Part shown: one piece after another, positions 44,353 to 53,822 of the stretch
Position numbering within the stretch: position 1 is the first letter of the stretch
Layout of the letters: each line of letters begins with the position of its first letter
Assembly: GCF_004777465.1 (NCBI RefSeq)
Contig: NZ_CP038462.1
Location: forward strand, 744,001 to 808,000
Source of the DNA: Nocardioides daphniae
GTDB taxonomy: Bacteria; Actinomycetota; Actinomycetes; Propionibacteriales; Nocardioidaceae
Reading direction: 5' to 3'
Length of the DNA stretch: 64,000 bases
Program-made: the position numbers and the translations under genes
The notes under the pieces: generated by a model
Databases searched by the model: none
Told to the model about the DNA's origin: nothing
What the model saw: the letters and a program-made list of their open reading frames with translations, nothing else

Positions 44353-46459
44353 TCACCGTACCGCGAAGGTCGGGGAGGTTCCGCTGACGGGCCGCACCGT
44401 GCCGAGCAGCGACCTGGCGTCGCCGAAGTAGCGGATCCGGTAGGAGCCGGCCGGGGTCCCGCGCGGCACGTCCCAGGTGATGGTGATCCGCGAGGCGCTG
44501 ATCCCGTCACGCCTCCACCGGAACCGGGTCTCCCAGTCGCCGTCGTCGGCGACGCGCTGCCACGAGGCCCCGACCTTGCGCTCGACGGTCAGGTAGGTGC
44601 TGCCGTGCCGCAGGTGGTTGTTGGGGTGGGCGCCGGAGAACTCCACCTGCACGCGCTGCCGACGTCGTACGCCGCGGACGGCGCCGTGAGCACGTCACCG
44701 AACTTCTTGAACAGGTGCGGGTCGTCGACCACCACCTTGCCCTGCAACGACGGGACCTGGCCGGCCGAGCGGTCGCGCTCCTTGGCGCCGAGCGGGGAGT
44801 GGTCCCCGCCTTCATGTGCGCGGCCAGGCCGTGCACGGTCTGCACGAAGGCGGGAAGCTCGTAGCGCCCGAAGAGTGTGCTGGCGCCCTCGTACTCGCCG
44901 GCGTCGTACTCCTCGGGGGTGGTCACGTAGTGCGCGTAGGCGTTGGTGTAGCCCTGCACCAGGACCTTGTCGATGCCGACGCCCATCACCTCGGCCACCG
45001 CTCGCCGCAGCCGCAGGCCGGAGACGATGGTGACCTCGGCGGGCATGCCCACGACGTACAGGTCGCCGATGCGGACCAGCTGCACCGGCAGCTTCTGCTG
45101 GACCAGGTCGAGGGCGCCGACCGGCAGCAGCACCTCCTTCGGCGCCTGGCAGGCCTTGAGGCTGGGGGAGGCGGTGTAGAGCGCGTCGGCGACCACCTTG
45201 ACCAACGGGTTGCCGCCGTCCTTGCCCTCCTTGAAGATCGGCAGGCCACCGCCGCCGTCCTCGGTGCTTCCAGCCGCGAAGGCGGCGCCGAAGGCCGCCG
45301 GGCAGGTGCGGTGGTCCTGGCCGTCGGGGGTGAACTGGCCGTCGACCAGGGTGTCGGCGAGGTCGACGTGGACCAGGCGTGAGTCGACGCCCCCGACCAG
45401 GCGCCGGGTGGGGGAGGTGAGGGAGCGCTGGGCGGCGCCCACCATCCGCGTGCCGATGATCCGGGTGTTCTCGAACTGGTCGGAGGTCGGTCCGGTGCCG
45501 GGGCGCAGGTCGAGGTTGGGCGACATGTCGCCGGAGTTGGTCTGCGCGAAGGAGGCGACGAAGTCGGGGTCGGCCGAGTCGTCGAGGTAGTCGACCCCCT
45601 CGTGCTCGTGCTCCCACAGGTAGCCGGCGTAGCCCTTGTTGTCGGGGCTGACGAGCTGGTTGTCCGTGCTCATGGAGGTGGCGTGCACGGCGAACCAGTT
45701 GAGGACGCCGTCGAGCCTGCCGTCGCGCAGCACCTGCAGGGTGGTCGAGGCGGTGTCGGTGCCGCCGGCGGAGAACTGGGCGCGGTCGGCGGCGGGGTTG
45801 CGGTCGTACGCCCGCTTCGAGCGGTTGGCGCTGGCGTTGCCGAGCTGCGTGGTCGCCACGCGCAGGTCGGCCGGCGCGAGGTCGGCCTCGGCGCGCTCGG
45901 CGGCAGCGACGATCCCGTCGACGGTCGCCCGGAAGGTCTTGTCGTGGTAGCCCAGCGTGGTGATGTTGTAGAGGTTGTGGTGGCTGAAGCCCCCCGGCCC
46001 GGCGTGGGTGTGGGTGGCCGTGAGCATCACGTTGGCCTCGCGGTAGCGGTCGCCGAAGCGAGCCGTCAGCCGCGCCAGCACGGCGTCGCGCACGCTCTGG
46101 AAGATCATCCCGACGTCGGCGTTGACGTGCAGGACCCGGCGGTCGGTGGCGCGGTCGACGATGACGAAGGCGCGCGCCCGCTGACGCATGTGGAGGCCGT
46201 TGGAGGTCTGGCCGAGGTCGGCGTAGCCCATCATCCCGGCCTCGGCGGGCTCGCCGGTGACGTCGGCGATGCCGCGCCCGACCAGATAGGGCTGGGCCGC
46301 GACGCTGGCGGCGTTCGCGCTGGTCGCGCTGGTCGCGGGGCTCTGGAACGCTGCGACTGGGGCGGTGGCGGCGAGGACGAGCCCGCCGGTCAGGGCGACG
46401 GCGGCGGCTCGGAGCCTGCCGGTCCGGGGGGTACGGGCAGGGCGGGGGCGAGGGCTCAC
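44353..46459 (-). CDS. Neutral/alkaline ceramidase (secreted), frame broken twice near the 3' end
   Basis: This secreted amidase of the neutral ceramidase family cleaves ceramide to sphingosine and a fatty acid. GTG 46459 starts a signal peptide (RAAAVALTGGLVLAATAPVA). The catalytic domain has the zinc motif TATHTHAGPGGF, the active-site motif NSGDMSPN, and the late family region YAHYVTTPEEYDAGEYEGAS. Frame slips near 44805 and 44660 separate the C-terminal Ig-like domain, readable as SLQGKVVVDDPHLFKKFGDV and VEFSGAHPNNHLRHGSTYLT, ending at 44353. Bacterial members may act on host, environmental or their own lipids; the real substrate is unknown. Confidence 0.9.
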
Positions 46460-46769
46460 GGGGGACTCCTGGGTCGGCGTACGCCACACTCTGAGGCGTG
46501 GGTCACATCGATGGCAAGGGGTCTGGGACAAATGACCTGATCTTGGGGACGGTGCCCGGCTCCGGGATTTCGACATCCGGTCGGCCGCCCGCCTAGACTG
46601 CTCGGGTTGCCCCGGCGAGGGAGCTCGACTCCGTGATCGACGTGGCAGGTTCGCGACGCCGTGCCTGACCATGTCATGCGCGGCGTTTCTCGTCTCCGGG
46701 TGATCGACCAGACCGGCCGCGGACCTCGCGGTCACGCTGCGAGAAGCTGCCACCACACAGGAGAGTGAC
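46460..46769. other. 310-nt intergenic region between divergent ceramidase and rplY genes
   Basis: No coding sequence is supported here. It should hold two divergent promoters. A TANNNT-type -10 candidate, TAGACT, lies near 46592. The rplY side ends with a good AGGAGAGTGAC ribosome-binding site. I see no strong inverted repeat or known leader RNA. Confidence 0.6.
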
Positions 46770-47414
46770 ATGTCCGCTGAGAAGCTGAAGGCCGAGAAGC
46801 GCACCGAGTTCGGCAAGGGCGCCGCCCGCCGCCTCCGTGCCGCCGGCCAGATCCCCGCCGTCGTCTACGGCCACGGCAACGACCCGATCCACCTGGCCCT
46901 CCCCGGCCACGCCACGATGATGGCGCTGCGCCACGGTGGCGCCAACGCGCTGCTCGACCTCGACATCGACGGTGACCACCAGCTCACGCTGGCCAAGGAG
47001 GTCCAGGTCGACCCGATCCGTCGCGTCATCGAGCACGTCGACCTCATCGTCGTCGTCCGCGGCGAGAAGGTCGTCGTCGAGGTCCCCGTCCTCGTCGTCG
47101 GCGAGCCCGGCCCCGACGCCCTGGTCGTCACCGACTCCGCGACCGTCCAGGTCGAGGCCGAGGCCACCCACCTGCCCGAGCAGATCGAGGTCAGCGTCGA
47201 GGGTCTCGCCGCCGGCACCCAGATCCACGCCTCCGACCTCGAGCTGCCCCAGGGCGTCACCCTGGCCGGCGACGGCGACGTGCTGATCGTCAACGTCACC
47301 GCCCAGGTCACCGCCGAGGCCCTCGAGGCCGAGCTGGCCGAGTCGCCCGCCGGCCAGGCCGAGGCCGAGGCCCAGGCGACCGACGAGGCCGCCGGCGAGG
47401 CTGCTGCCGAGTGA
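46770..47414 (+). CDS. rplY: 50S ribosomal protein L25 (CTC form)
   Basis: This 214-aa protein is of the long L25/general stress CTC type that binds 5S rRNA. The N-terminal L25 domain (residues 1-95) shows KRTEFGKGAARRLRAAGQIP and VYGHGNDPIHLALPGH; the second TL5-type domain follows with VVVEVPVLVVGEPGPDALV. The C-terminal tail is acidic and Ala-rich (QAEAEAQATDEAAGEAAAE). ATG 46770 follows a clear AGGAGA site. pth lies downstream, as is usual. Confidence 0.97.
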   Translation: MSAEKLKAEKRTEFGKGAARRLRAAGQIPAVVYGHGNDPIHLALPGHATMMALRHGGANALLDLDIDGDHQLTLAKEVQVDPIRRVIEHVDLIVVVRGEKVVVEVPVLVVGEPGPDALVVTDSATVQVEAEATHLPEQIEVSVEGLAAGTQIHASDLELPQGVTLAGDGDVLIVNVTAQVTAEALEAELAESPAGQAEAEAQATDEAAGEAAAE

Positions 47415-47452
47415 TCCCCCGGGCGTGACCACCTCGGTCCGCCCACCCGCCA

Positions 47453-47483
47453 CGGCGCCGCAGGAGGTCCTCCTGCGGCGCCG
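47453..47483 (+). terminator. Terminator-like hairpin between rplY and pth
   Basis: A perfect 14-bp stem, CGGCGCCGCAGGAG and CTCCTGCGGCGCCG with a 3-nt loop, lies 39 nt after the rplY stop. Its strength suggests that pth has its own promoter. Confidence 0.8.
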
Positions 47484-47543
47484 TCGGCGTTCCTGCGCCG
47501 GGCGTCAGCCACGTCGGCCGGCGCGTGGTCGATACTGGTCCCC

Positions 47544-48134
47544 ATGAGTTCTGAGGTGTGGCTTGTCGTCGGCCTGGGCAACCCCGGCCCGGAGTACGCC
47601 GGGCACCGGCACAACGTCGGCTACATGGTCAACGACGTGCTGGCCGAGCGGATGGGGTCCGGCTTCCGGGCGCACAAGACCGGCCGCGCCGACGTCGTCG
47701 AGGGACGCCTGGGCACCCCCGGCAATCCCGGCCCCCGGGTCGTGCTGGTGCGCCCCAAGAGCTACATGAACACCACGGGCGGCCCGGTCCAGGCCGTCGC
47801 GAAGTTCTACGGCGTGGAGCCCGACCACGTCATCGCCGTCCACGACGAGCTCGACATCGCGTTCGGCACGTTGCGGCTGAAGAAGGGCGGCGGCGACAAC
47901 GGCCACAACGGGCTGCGGTCGATGCGCTCGTCCCTGGGCACCGGTGACTTCTACCGCGTACGCGCGGGCATCGGCCGTCCGCCCGGTCGCCAGGACGTCG
48001 CCGACTTCGTGCTCTCGAACTACTCGACGGTCGAGCGCAAGGAGCTCCCGATCCAGCTCGTCGAGGCCGCCGACGCGGTCGAGAGCCTGATCACCGAGGG
48101 CCTCGAGAAGGCGCAGTCACGCTTCAACTCCTGA
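47544..48134 (+). CDS. pth: Peptidyl-tRNA hydrolase
   Basis: Pth recycles peptidyl-tRNAs released from stalled ribosomes. The 196-aa product is full length: [20 protein letters not shown] with the catalytic histidine in RHNVG, then [33 protein letters not shown] and [11 protein letters not shown] 47544 is clear. In many actinobacteria the next gene is mfd; here an exopolysaccharide locus follows instead. Confidence 0.97.
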   Translation: MSSEVWLVVGLGNPGPEYAGHRHNVGYMVNDVLAERMGSGFRAHKTGRADVVEGRLGTPGNPGPRVVLVRPKSYMNTTGGPVQAVAKFYGVEPDHVIAVHDELDIAFGTLRLKKGGGDNGHNGLRSMRSSLGTGDFYRVRAGIGRPPGRQDVADFVLSNYSTVERKELPIQLVEAADAVESLITEGLEKAQSRFNS

Positions 48135-48140
48135 CCTTTA

Positions 48141-48184
48141 CCCGATATCAGTGAGAGGTCCGAAAACAGTCACCCAATATCGGG
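48141..48184. repeat. Inverted repeat upstream of the polysaccharide locus
   Basis: CCCGATAT (48141-48148) and ATATCGGG (48177-48184) are exact inverse copies separated by 28 nt that includes GTGAGAGGTCCGAAAACAGT. The AT-containing arms are unusual for this genome and sit 100 nt before the first polysaccharide gene, so a regulator site or promoter element is possible. Confidence 0.45.
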
Positions 48185-48285
48185 CATGTGGCAGTAATCC
48201 CTCCCCTCTAGTGTCTTGAGACAGCAAGAGGGGTCGCGTCACGTTTGGCGGCGTGAGTGCGACATCAGGGTCATGGGGGACAGAC

Positions 48286-49719
48286 GTGAGCATTCTCGAA
48301 GCGCGTGCACCCGTCACGTCGCGCGGGTTGGACCGCGCCCGGCGGACAGAGGGCGGCAAGCGCCAGGACAGGTCAGCAGCACACACCCGACGGCGTGACC
48401 GGTGGAAGGTCGAGCTGGTCCTCTCGGCCGTCGTCATGGCGCTCGTCGCCTGGGCGGTCCGGGCCACGGTCGACGTCGCGCTGACCATGGTCGCCGCCTC
48501 GCTGGTGGTCCGTCACTGGACAGGTCGGGCGCTGGTGCGTCCGGGGCTGCCGCGGGTCGGGGTCGTCGTGCGGGAGACCGCGACGCCGTTCTGCCTCGCG
48601 GCGGTGGTCGTCGCCACCGGACTGTGGAGCCGGGCCGACCTGGTCGCCGCCGGAGCCATCACCCTGGCCGGCGCAGCGGTGGCGCTCGTCGCGGTGGCCC
48701 AGCGTCGTCTCTTCCCCACCCCGCAACGGGTCGTGGTGGTCGGGTCGACCGTGGGTGTCGCCGAGGCGGCCACCCGCTGGGCACGCAGCCGGGAGGTCGA
48801 CGTCGTGGGCAGTCTCGTCGTCGACGCCGATCGGCCCCACGTGCCGCGACCGCGCACGGGCCTGGTCGAGGGCTTCCTCGACCTGTCCAAGGAGATCGAG
48901 GCCGCCGAGCTCACCCGTGCCGACCCGGACATGGTCCTGGTCGTCCCCGGTCCGGGCATCGACGCCGAGTGCATCCGCCGCGTCGGGTGGGCCCTGGAGG
49001 GCACCCCCGCGTCGCTGGCGGTCCAGTCGCACCTCGACGGCATCGCGCCGCACCGCCTCGAGCACACCTCGTACGCCGGTGCCGGCCTCACGCACATCAC
49101 CTCCAGCCGCCCCGCGCGCCTGCCGATGGCGGTGAAGTCGGTGCTCGACCGCGTGGTCGGTGCGCTGATCCTGGTCGCGGTCGCCCCGCTGCTGGGCGTG
49201 CTGATCCTGGCGATCCGGTCCACCTCCCAGGGGCCTGGCATCTTCCGGCAGATTCGCGTCGGCCAGGACGGCTCGCTCTTCGAGATGTACAAGCTGCGCA
49301 CCATGGCGACCTCGGCCGAGGCCGACAAGGCGAGCCTGATGGCGGCCAACGAGGGGAGCGGCGTCCTCTTCAAGATGACCGCCGACCCGCGGGTCACCCC
49401 GTTGGGCCGGGTGCTGAGGAAGTTCTCGCTCGACGAGCTGCCCCAGCTGGTCAACGTGGTCAAGGGCGAGATGTCGCTGGTCGGCCCCCGCCCGGCGCTG
49501 CCGGAGGAGGTCGCGCAGTACACCTCGCTGCAGCGTCGTCGGCTCGTCGCCAAGCCCGGCCTCACCGGTCTGTGGCAGGTGTCGGGTCGCTCCGACCTCA
49601 GTGGCGAGGACACGATCCGCCTCGACAACCACTACACAGAGAACTGGCGCCTCACCGACGACGTCGCCATCCTCGCCCGCACCGTCAACGCGGTGCTCGG
49701 CTCCAAGGGAGCCTACTGA
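48286..49719 (+). CDS. Exopolysaccharide polyprenyl glycosylphosphotransferase
   Basis: This priming enzyme transfers a sugar-1-phosphate to undecaprenyl phosphate to start repeat-unit synthesis. It has N-terminal membrane helices (VELVLSAVVMALVAWAV and following), a CoA-binding-like Rossmann region (RVVVVGSTVGVAEAATRWA), a further helix (RVVGALILVAVAPLLGVLIL) and the C-terminal catalytic domain with FEMYKLRTMATSAEAD, FSLDELPQLVNVVKGEMS, LVGPRP and KPGLTGLWQVSGRSD. GTG 48286 has a GGGGGAC site, also seen before the chain-length gene; GTG 48253 is an alternative start. Confidence 0.93.
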   Translation: MSILEARAPVTSRGLDRARRTEGGKRQDRSAAHTRRRDRWKVELVLSAVVMALVAWAVRATVDVALTMVAASLVVRHWTGRALVRPGLPRVGVVVRETATPFCLAAVVVATGLWSRADLVAAGAITLAGAAVALVAVAQRRLFPTPQRVVVVGSTVGVAEAATRWARSREVDVVGSLVVDADRPHVPRPRTGLVEGFLDLSKEIEAAELTRADPDMVLVVPGPGIDAECIRRVGWALEGTPASLAVQSHLDGIAPHRLEHTSYAGAGLTHITSSRPARLPMAVKSVLDRVVGALILVAVAPLLGVLILAIRSTSQGPGIFRQIRVGQDGSLFEMYKLRTMATSAEADKASLMAANEGSGVLFKMTADPRVTPLGRVLRKFSLDELPQLVNVVKGEMSLVGPRPALPEEVAQYTSLQRRRLVAKPGLTGLWQVSGRSDLSGEDTIRLDNHYTENWRLTDDVAILARTVNAVLGSKGAY

Positions 49720-49761
49720 CCCGATCTGGCCCTGGTCCGGCCCAGATCCGTTGCCGCAAGG

Positions 49762-49787
49762 CCGGCGCCCCGCGAGCGGGACGCCGG
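49762..49787. terminator. Hairpin between convergent glycosylphosphotransferase and GT2 genes
   Basis: CCGGCGCCCCGC and GCGGGACGCCGG form a 12-bp stem with one mismatch and a 2-nt gap, followed by TCTTGTGG. It is placed for use from both directions. Confidence 0.6.
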
Positions 49788-49799
49788 TCTTGTGGTGTC

Positions 49800-50729
49800 T
49801 CAGACGCCGCGACCGAACTTGTGCAGCGTGTTCAGCACCCGCGCCGGCGTGACGACCCGGGCGGCCACGAGGGCAGCGACGTACGCCCGCCACTGCGTCG
49901 GGTCCTGGCGCACGGCCTTGCCCGCCCAGGAGAGCGCGGCGCGGCGGTCCGGGCGGCTGGCCTCGCCGAAGGCGATCTGGCCGTAGACACGGCCGACCCC
50001 CTTGCGGTCGGCGACGATCTCGGGGTGCTGGGCCATCATCCAGTGCAGCGAGGAGACCTTGGTGTCCCAGGTGCGGGTGAAGAAGGACGCCGCACCCCAC
50101 GAGACCACGATGAGCGGCTCGTCGACGTGCACGATGTCGCCCTGCTTCACCGACCGGAGGAGGAGGTCCCAGTCCTCGTTCTGGCTGCCCGGCACCTCCT
50201 CGTCGACCAGCCCGATCCGGTCGAGCAGCGCCTGACGGTCGAAGAGCAGCGCGGAGGAGTGGAGCATCGACATCCGCGAGCGGGTGAGGTGGGCCAGGGT
50301 GATGCGCTCGGTCCCGGCGAGGCGCGGCGTGCGCTGGCCCTCGAAGTCGACCTCCATCGCGGTGGTGACCAGGTGCGGGGTGCGCCCCGTGCGGGCCCGC
50401 TCCGCGGCGATCGCCTCAAGCTGGCGGCGCAGCTTGGCGGGCTTCCACCAGTCGTCGTCGTCGCAGAAGGCGACGAGCTCGCCGCGGGAGGCGAGGATGC
50501 CGGAGTTGCGCGCGCCGGCGAGCCCGGGCGTACGAGTGTTGCGCACGATCCGCACCGAGCGCCCCGGTGCCTCGCGCAGCAGGGACTCCTCGGGGTCGGA
50601 CTGGTCGAAGACCACGACCACCTCGACGTCGCCGGGGTGGTCCTGGGCGAAGACGGCGTCGATCGCGCGGCGCACCAGCTCGGGCCGGTCGCGGGTGGGG
50701 ATGACGACGGAGACCAACGGGTGACTCAT
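49800..50729 (-). CDS. Glycosyltransferase family 2 protein
   Basis: This is a 309-aa GT-A fold glycosyltransferase. The nucleotide-sugar site begins SVVIPTRDRPELVRRAIDAV, and the metal-binding DXD-type motif is FCDDDDWW near residue 90; the acceptor region includes SQNEDWDLLLRSVKQGD. It is soluble or peripheral, with no membrane helix. It is the only gene of this direction in the front of the locus and would add one sugar to the lipid-linked unit. The sugar and linkage are unknown. Confidence 0.9.
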   Translation of the reverse strand: MSHPLVSVVIPTRDRPELVRRAIDAVFAQDHPGDVEVVVVFDQSDPEESLLREAPGRSVRIVRNTRTPGLAGARNSGILASRGELVAFCDDDDWWKPAKLRRQLEAIAAERARTGRTPHLVTTAMEVDFEGQRTPRLAGTERITLAHLTRSRMSMLHSSALLFDRQALLDRIGLVDEEVPGSQNEDWDLLLRSVKQGDIVHVDEPLIVVSWGAASFFTRTWDTKVSSLHWMMAQHPEIVADRKGVGRVYGQIAFGEASRPDRRAALSWAGKAVRQDPTQWRAYVAALVAARVVTPARVLNTLHKFGRGV

Positions 50730-50880
50730 CGACTCCTCCGGACGAGGCGCCTGGCCGCGGTTGGGCCCCCTGCCGTTCGCTCCACGTCATTCGAGCGATG
50801 GGGCGGCGCGCGCTGCTTATCATAGGGGGCGTGGCGGGGTCTGCCCGAGGATCTCGCACCACATGACTGGGGGACGTCTG

Positions 50881-52965
50881 TGAGCAGCAGCAACGCGCCG
50901 GCAGGATCGGTGGACCTGTCCTACTACGGCCAGGTCATCCGGCGCCGTTGGAAGCTGGCCGTGCTCGGACTGCTCGTGGGCATCCTGGCCGCGGTGGCGC
51001 TGCTGCAGGTCCAGCCGCAGCGCGCCACGTCGTCTCGGTCAACGTGAACCCCATCACCGACAACGCCTTCAGCAGCTCGCGGCCCGCCTCCGACCTGCTC
51101 GTCCCGGAGACCGAGCAGGCGATGGCGCGCTCCACCACGGTGGTCCGCAACGTCGCCGAGCTCTCCGACGGCGACCTCACGGCCGCCCAGGTGCGGGCCA
51201 ACATGGTGGCGACGCTGCTGCCCGACAGCACCGTGGTGCGCATCGACTACACCGCGTCCACGCCCCGGGAGTCGGCCGACGGGGCCGTGCTCGTCGCCAA
51301 GGAGTACCTCACCTACCGCTCGGCCGTGGCCGAGGAGCGCATCGACCAGGCGGTGCAGCAGCTGGAGAAGCGGCGCAAGCCTCTGGAGGCGAGCCTGGTC
51401 GACGCCAACCGGGCGGTCTCGGCGGCCCAGACCGGGGCTGACCGGGCGGCAGCCGAGGCGCGCCTCCAGTCCGTCACCGCCGACCTCACCTCGGTCAACA
51501 GCCAGATCAACCAGCTGCGGGCGATCAGCACGAGCGGCGGCACGATCATCAGCGAGCCCGACCCCCAGCGCGCCGTGGTCTCGCCGGACCGGGCCGCCAT
51601 CCTGGTCGCCGGAGTGCTGGGTGGGCTGCTGCTCGGGCTCGTGCTCCCGTTCATGGGCAACGCCTTCGACCGCCGCGTCCGCAGCGCCCACGACGTGGCG
51701 CGGGCCGGCGGCGGTGGGGTCGTGGCCACCCTCGACCAGCCCCGCGCCGTGGTGCCTCCGGGCGACGAGGACGCCGACGAGATCCGCGCGCTGCGCGAGC
51801 GGCTGCTGGCCGTGGTGGTCGCCGAGCGTCCGGTGCTCGTGGTCGCCGACGTGGGTCCTGCCGACCACCTGCCGTCGGACGTCGCCACCAACCTCGCGGT
51901 CCTCATCGCCGACTCCGGCAAGGCCACGACGCTGCTGCTGCCGAACTACCCCGACGAGTCGCTGGCCCAGGTGGTCAGCGCCCTCGGCCTGGTGGAGGGC
52001 GGTACGCCCAGGGGGCGCGCTGGTTCCACAGCCGGGTGGTCGCCTCGCTGGTGGTCGCCGTCCCGGCGCCCGACACCGACCGCGTGTCGGCCGCCGACAT
52101 CGTCGCTGGCCTCCTCCAGGACACCGCCCGCCGCAGCGCCGTCACCGTGGTGGGCCTGGCGCCGGGCAGCCACTCGATCCGGCTGACCGCCGCCCGCCTG
52201 GCCCACCAGGTCGTGCTGAGCGTCGCCAAGATGTCCACGCGTGCCGAGGATCTGAACGGCGTCGTCACCGAGCTGGGAGCGGTCGGGGCGCCCGTCCACG
52301 GCAGCGTCCTGGTCCACTCGAAGCGCGTGCTGAGCGCCGACGTCTCGCTGCTGCGTACGCCCACGTCGGACGTCGTCCCCGTGGCAGCCGCGCAGCCGGC
52401 GGAAGAGGTTCCGGAGGTCGCCACCGAAGGTGCAACCGACCCGGGCCACGAGCAGCACCGGGCTCCCGGGGCCCACGCCGACGAAGGTGGCCACTTCAAC
52501 CCCTTCACCTCGTGGTTCGCCCGCGGGGACCACGCGGAGCACGGGGAGCACAAGGAGACCTCTGCGCCCGTCGAGGTGGAGTCGGACGTCGCCAGCAATC
52601 ACGTCGCCAGTCACGACTCCCCGGTGGCAGAGGCTGCCGAGAGCGAGCCCGTCCAGCGCGAAGCTGTCGAAGACGAAGCTGCCGAGGACGACGCTGTCGA
52701 GTCGGAGGCTGCCGAGGCGGTGGATGCCGGGGCGGAGACCGACGGCGCCGCGGCCGACGAGGGCGAGGTCGAGCAGGACCAGGAGTCCGAGGCCGACGGC
52801 CCCGTGGACGAGGAGCTGGTGGACGAGGAGCTGGTGGACGAGGACCCGTCAGAGGCGGACCCGTCGGCAGCCGGCGTCGCCGACGACGGCCCCTCGCCGG
52901 ACTGGTTCGGTCCGCCGTCAGCAGTTGGGCCGGGTGGCCGGCCGTTGCGCGGCGACCACCCATGA
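50881..52965 (+). CDS. Wzz-type polysaccharide chain-length protein with acidic tail, frame broken twice
   Basis: GTG 50881 (GGGGGAC site) starts a cytoplasmic lead and TM1 (LAVLGLLVGILAAVALL). After a slip near 51015 the large extracellular loop follows, with a coiled-coil part (QLEKRRKPLEASLVDANRAV), then TM2 (AAILVAGVLGGLLLGLVLPF) and a cytoplasmic domain resembling the BY-kinase-like region but without a visible Walker A motif. A second slip near 52025 restores the first frame, ending in a 200-residue acidic, low-complexity tail (VDEELVDEELVDEDPSEADP). It should set polymer length with the Wzy-like protein. Its end overlaps the convergent lipoprotein gene. Confidence 0.8.
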
Positions 52966-53559
52966 GTCGCCGTCGCGGACCAGGGTGAGCACGTTCCTGG
53001 TCCGCGGCTTCGGCGACCTGCTGTTGGGGACCTCGTCGCCGTTGCGGTCGACGATCCTGATGGCGGAGTTGTCCACGCAGGCCCGGACGACGACGGTGTC
53101 GGGATCCTTGGTGGCCCGCACGACTTCCTGGTCGACCACGGTGGCCTCGCCCTCGACGCGCCAGCCGTTCTCCTCGTACTCCGTGAGGGTGTTGACCAGC
53201 TCGGCCAGCGCCGCACCGGTGATGCCCTCGAACTCCTCGGGGTCGTCGGTGTCGGCCCTCGACGGGTCCCCGAGCGCGTCGGTCAGCGCCTCGTAGTAGT
53301 CGGTGCTCCCTTCGCCGACGGCCTTCACCGTCGCTGCCGGGAGGGTGCCGGGGTCAACCTTGCTGCCCGTTGCCGTGGGGGCTGCCGTGGGGGAGGGCGT
53401 CGCGGAAGCCGAGGCCTTCGGCGCCGGGTCGTCCGCGGCCTCCTCGTCGGAGCCCGAGCACCCGGTCAGCGCGAGCCCCAGGGCCAGTCCGACGGCCAGC
53501 GCCGACACGGTCTGCAGGCGGGCGCCTCGGCCCGGACGAGCAGGGAGCAACACCCTCAT
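52918..53559 (-). CDS. Lipoprotein, NTF2-like
   Basis: This is a 213-aa lipoprotein: signal peptide with basic start RPGRGARLQ, hydrophobic core, lipobox LALTGC (residue about 35), then a 30-residue Ser/Thr/Pro/Ala linker. The folded part has an NTF2-like layout with STDYYEALTDALGDPSRADT, then strands TVVVRACVDNSAIRIVD and DGDSWVVAAQRPATRPNC. ATG 53559 is the start. Its 3' end overlaps the convergent chain-length gene by 48 nt. It may be part of the export machinery, or only a neighbour. Confidence 0.75.
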   Translation of the reverse strand: MRVLLPARPGRGARLQTVSALAVGLALGLALTGCSGSDEEAADDPAPKASASATPSPTAAPTATGSKVDPGTLPAATVKAVGEGSTDYYEALTDALGDPSRADTDDPEEFEGITGAALAELVNTLTEYEENGWRVEGEATVVDQEVVRATKDPDTVVVRACVDNSAIRIVDRNGDEVPNSRSPKPRTRNVLTLVRDGDSWVVAAQRPATRPNC

Positions 53560-53822
53560 ACGACAACCCCGTTCACTGTTGCTGACACGTCCGGCACCTC
53601 GCCGTCCCGACCGTTCGGGACCCGGACCGGGCCAGCGTCGCACGGGTCCGGTTGTTGCGCGAGGCGCTCGTGGAACAAAGCCTTACCGAATACTCGGCAA
53701 ATGCAACTCCGTCCCGGCTTTTCGTCGGAGCCCGCCCATAGCATCGCAACCGTTCCCTTGGCGAGGGGACCAGGCAGGAGCCCTCCGGGCCGATGCCAGT
53801 CAGTGCATCAACCGGGGGTCAA

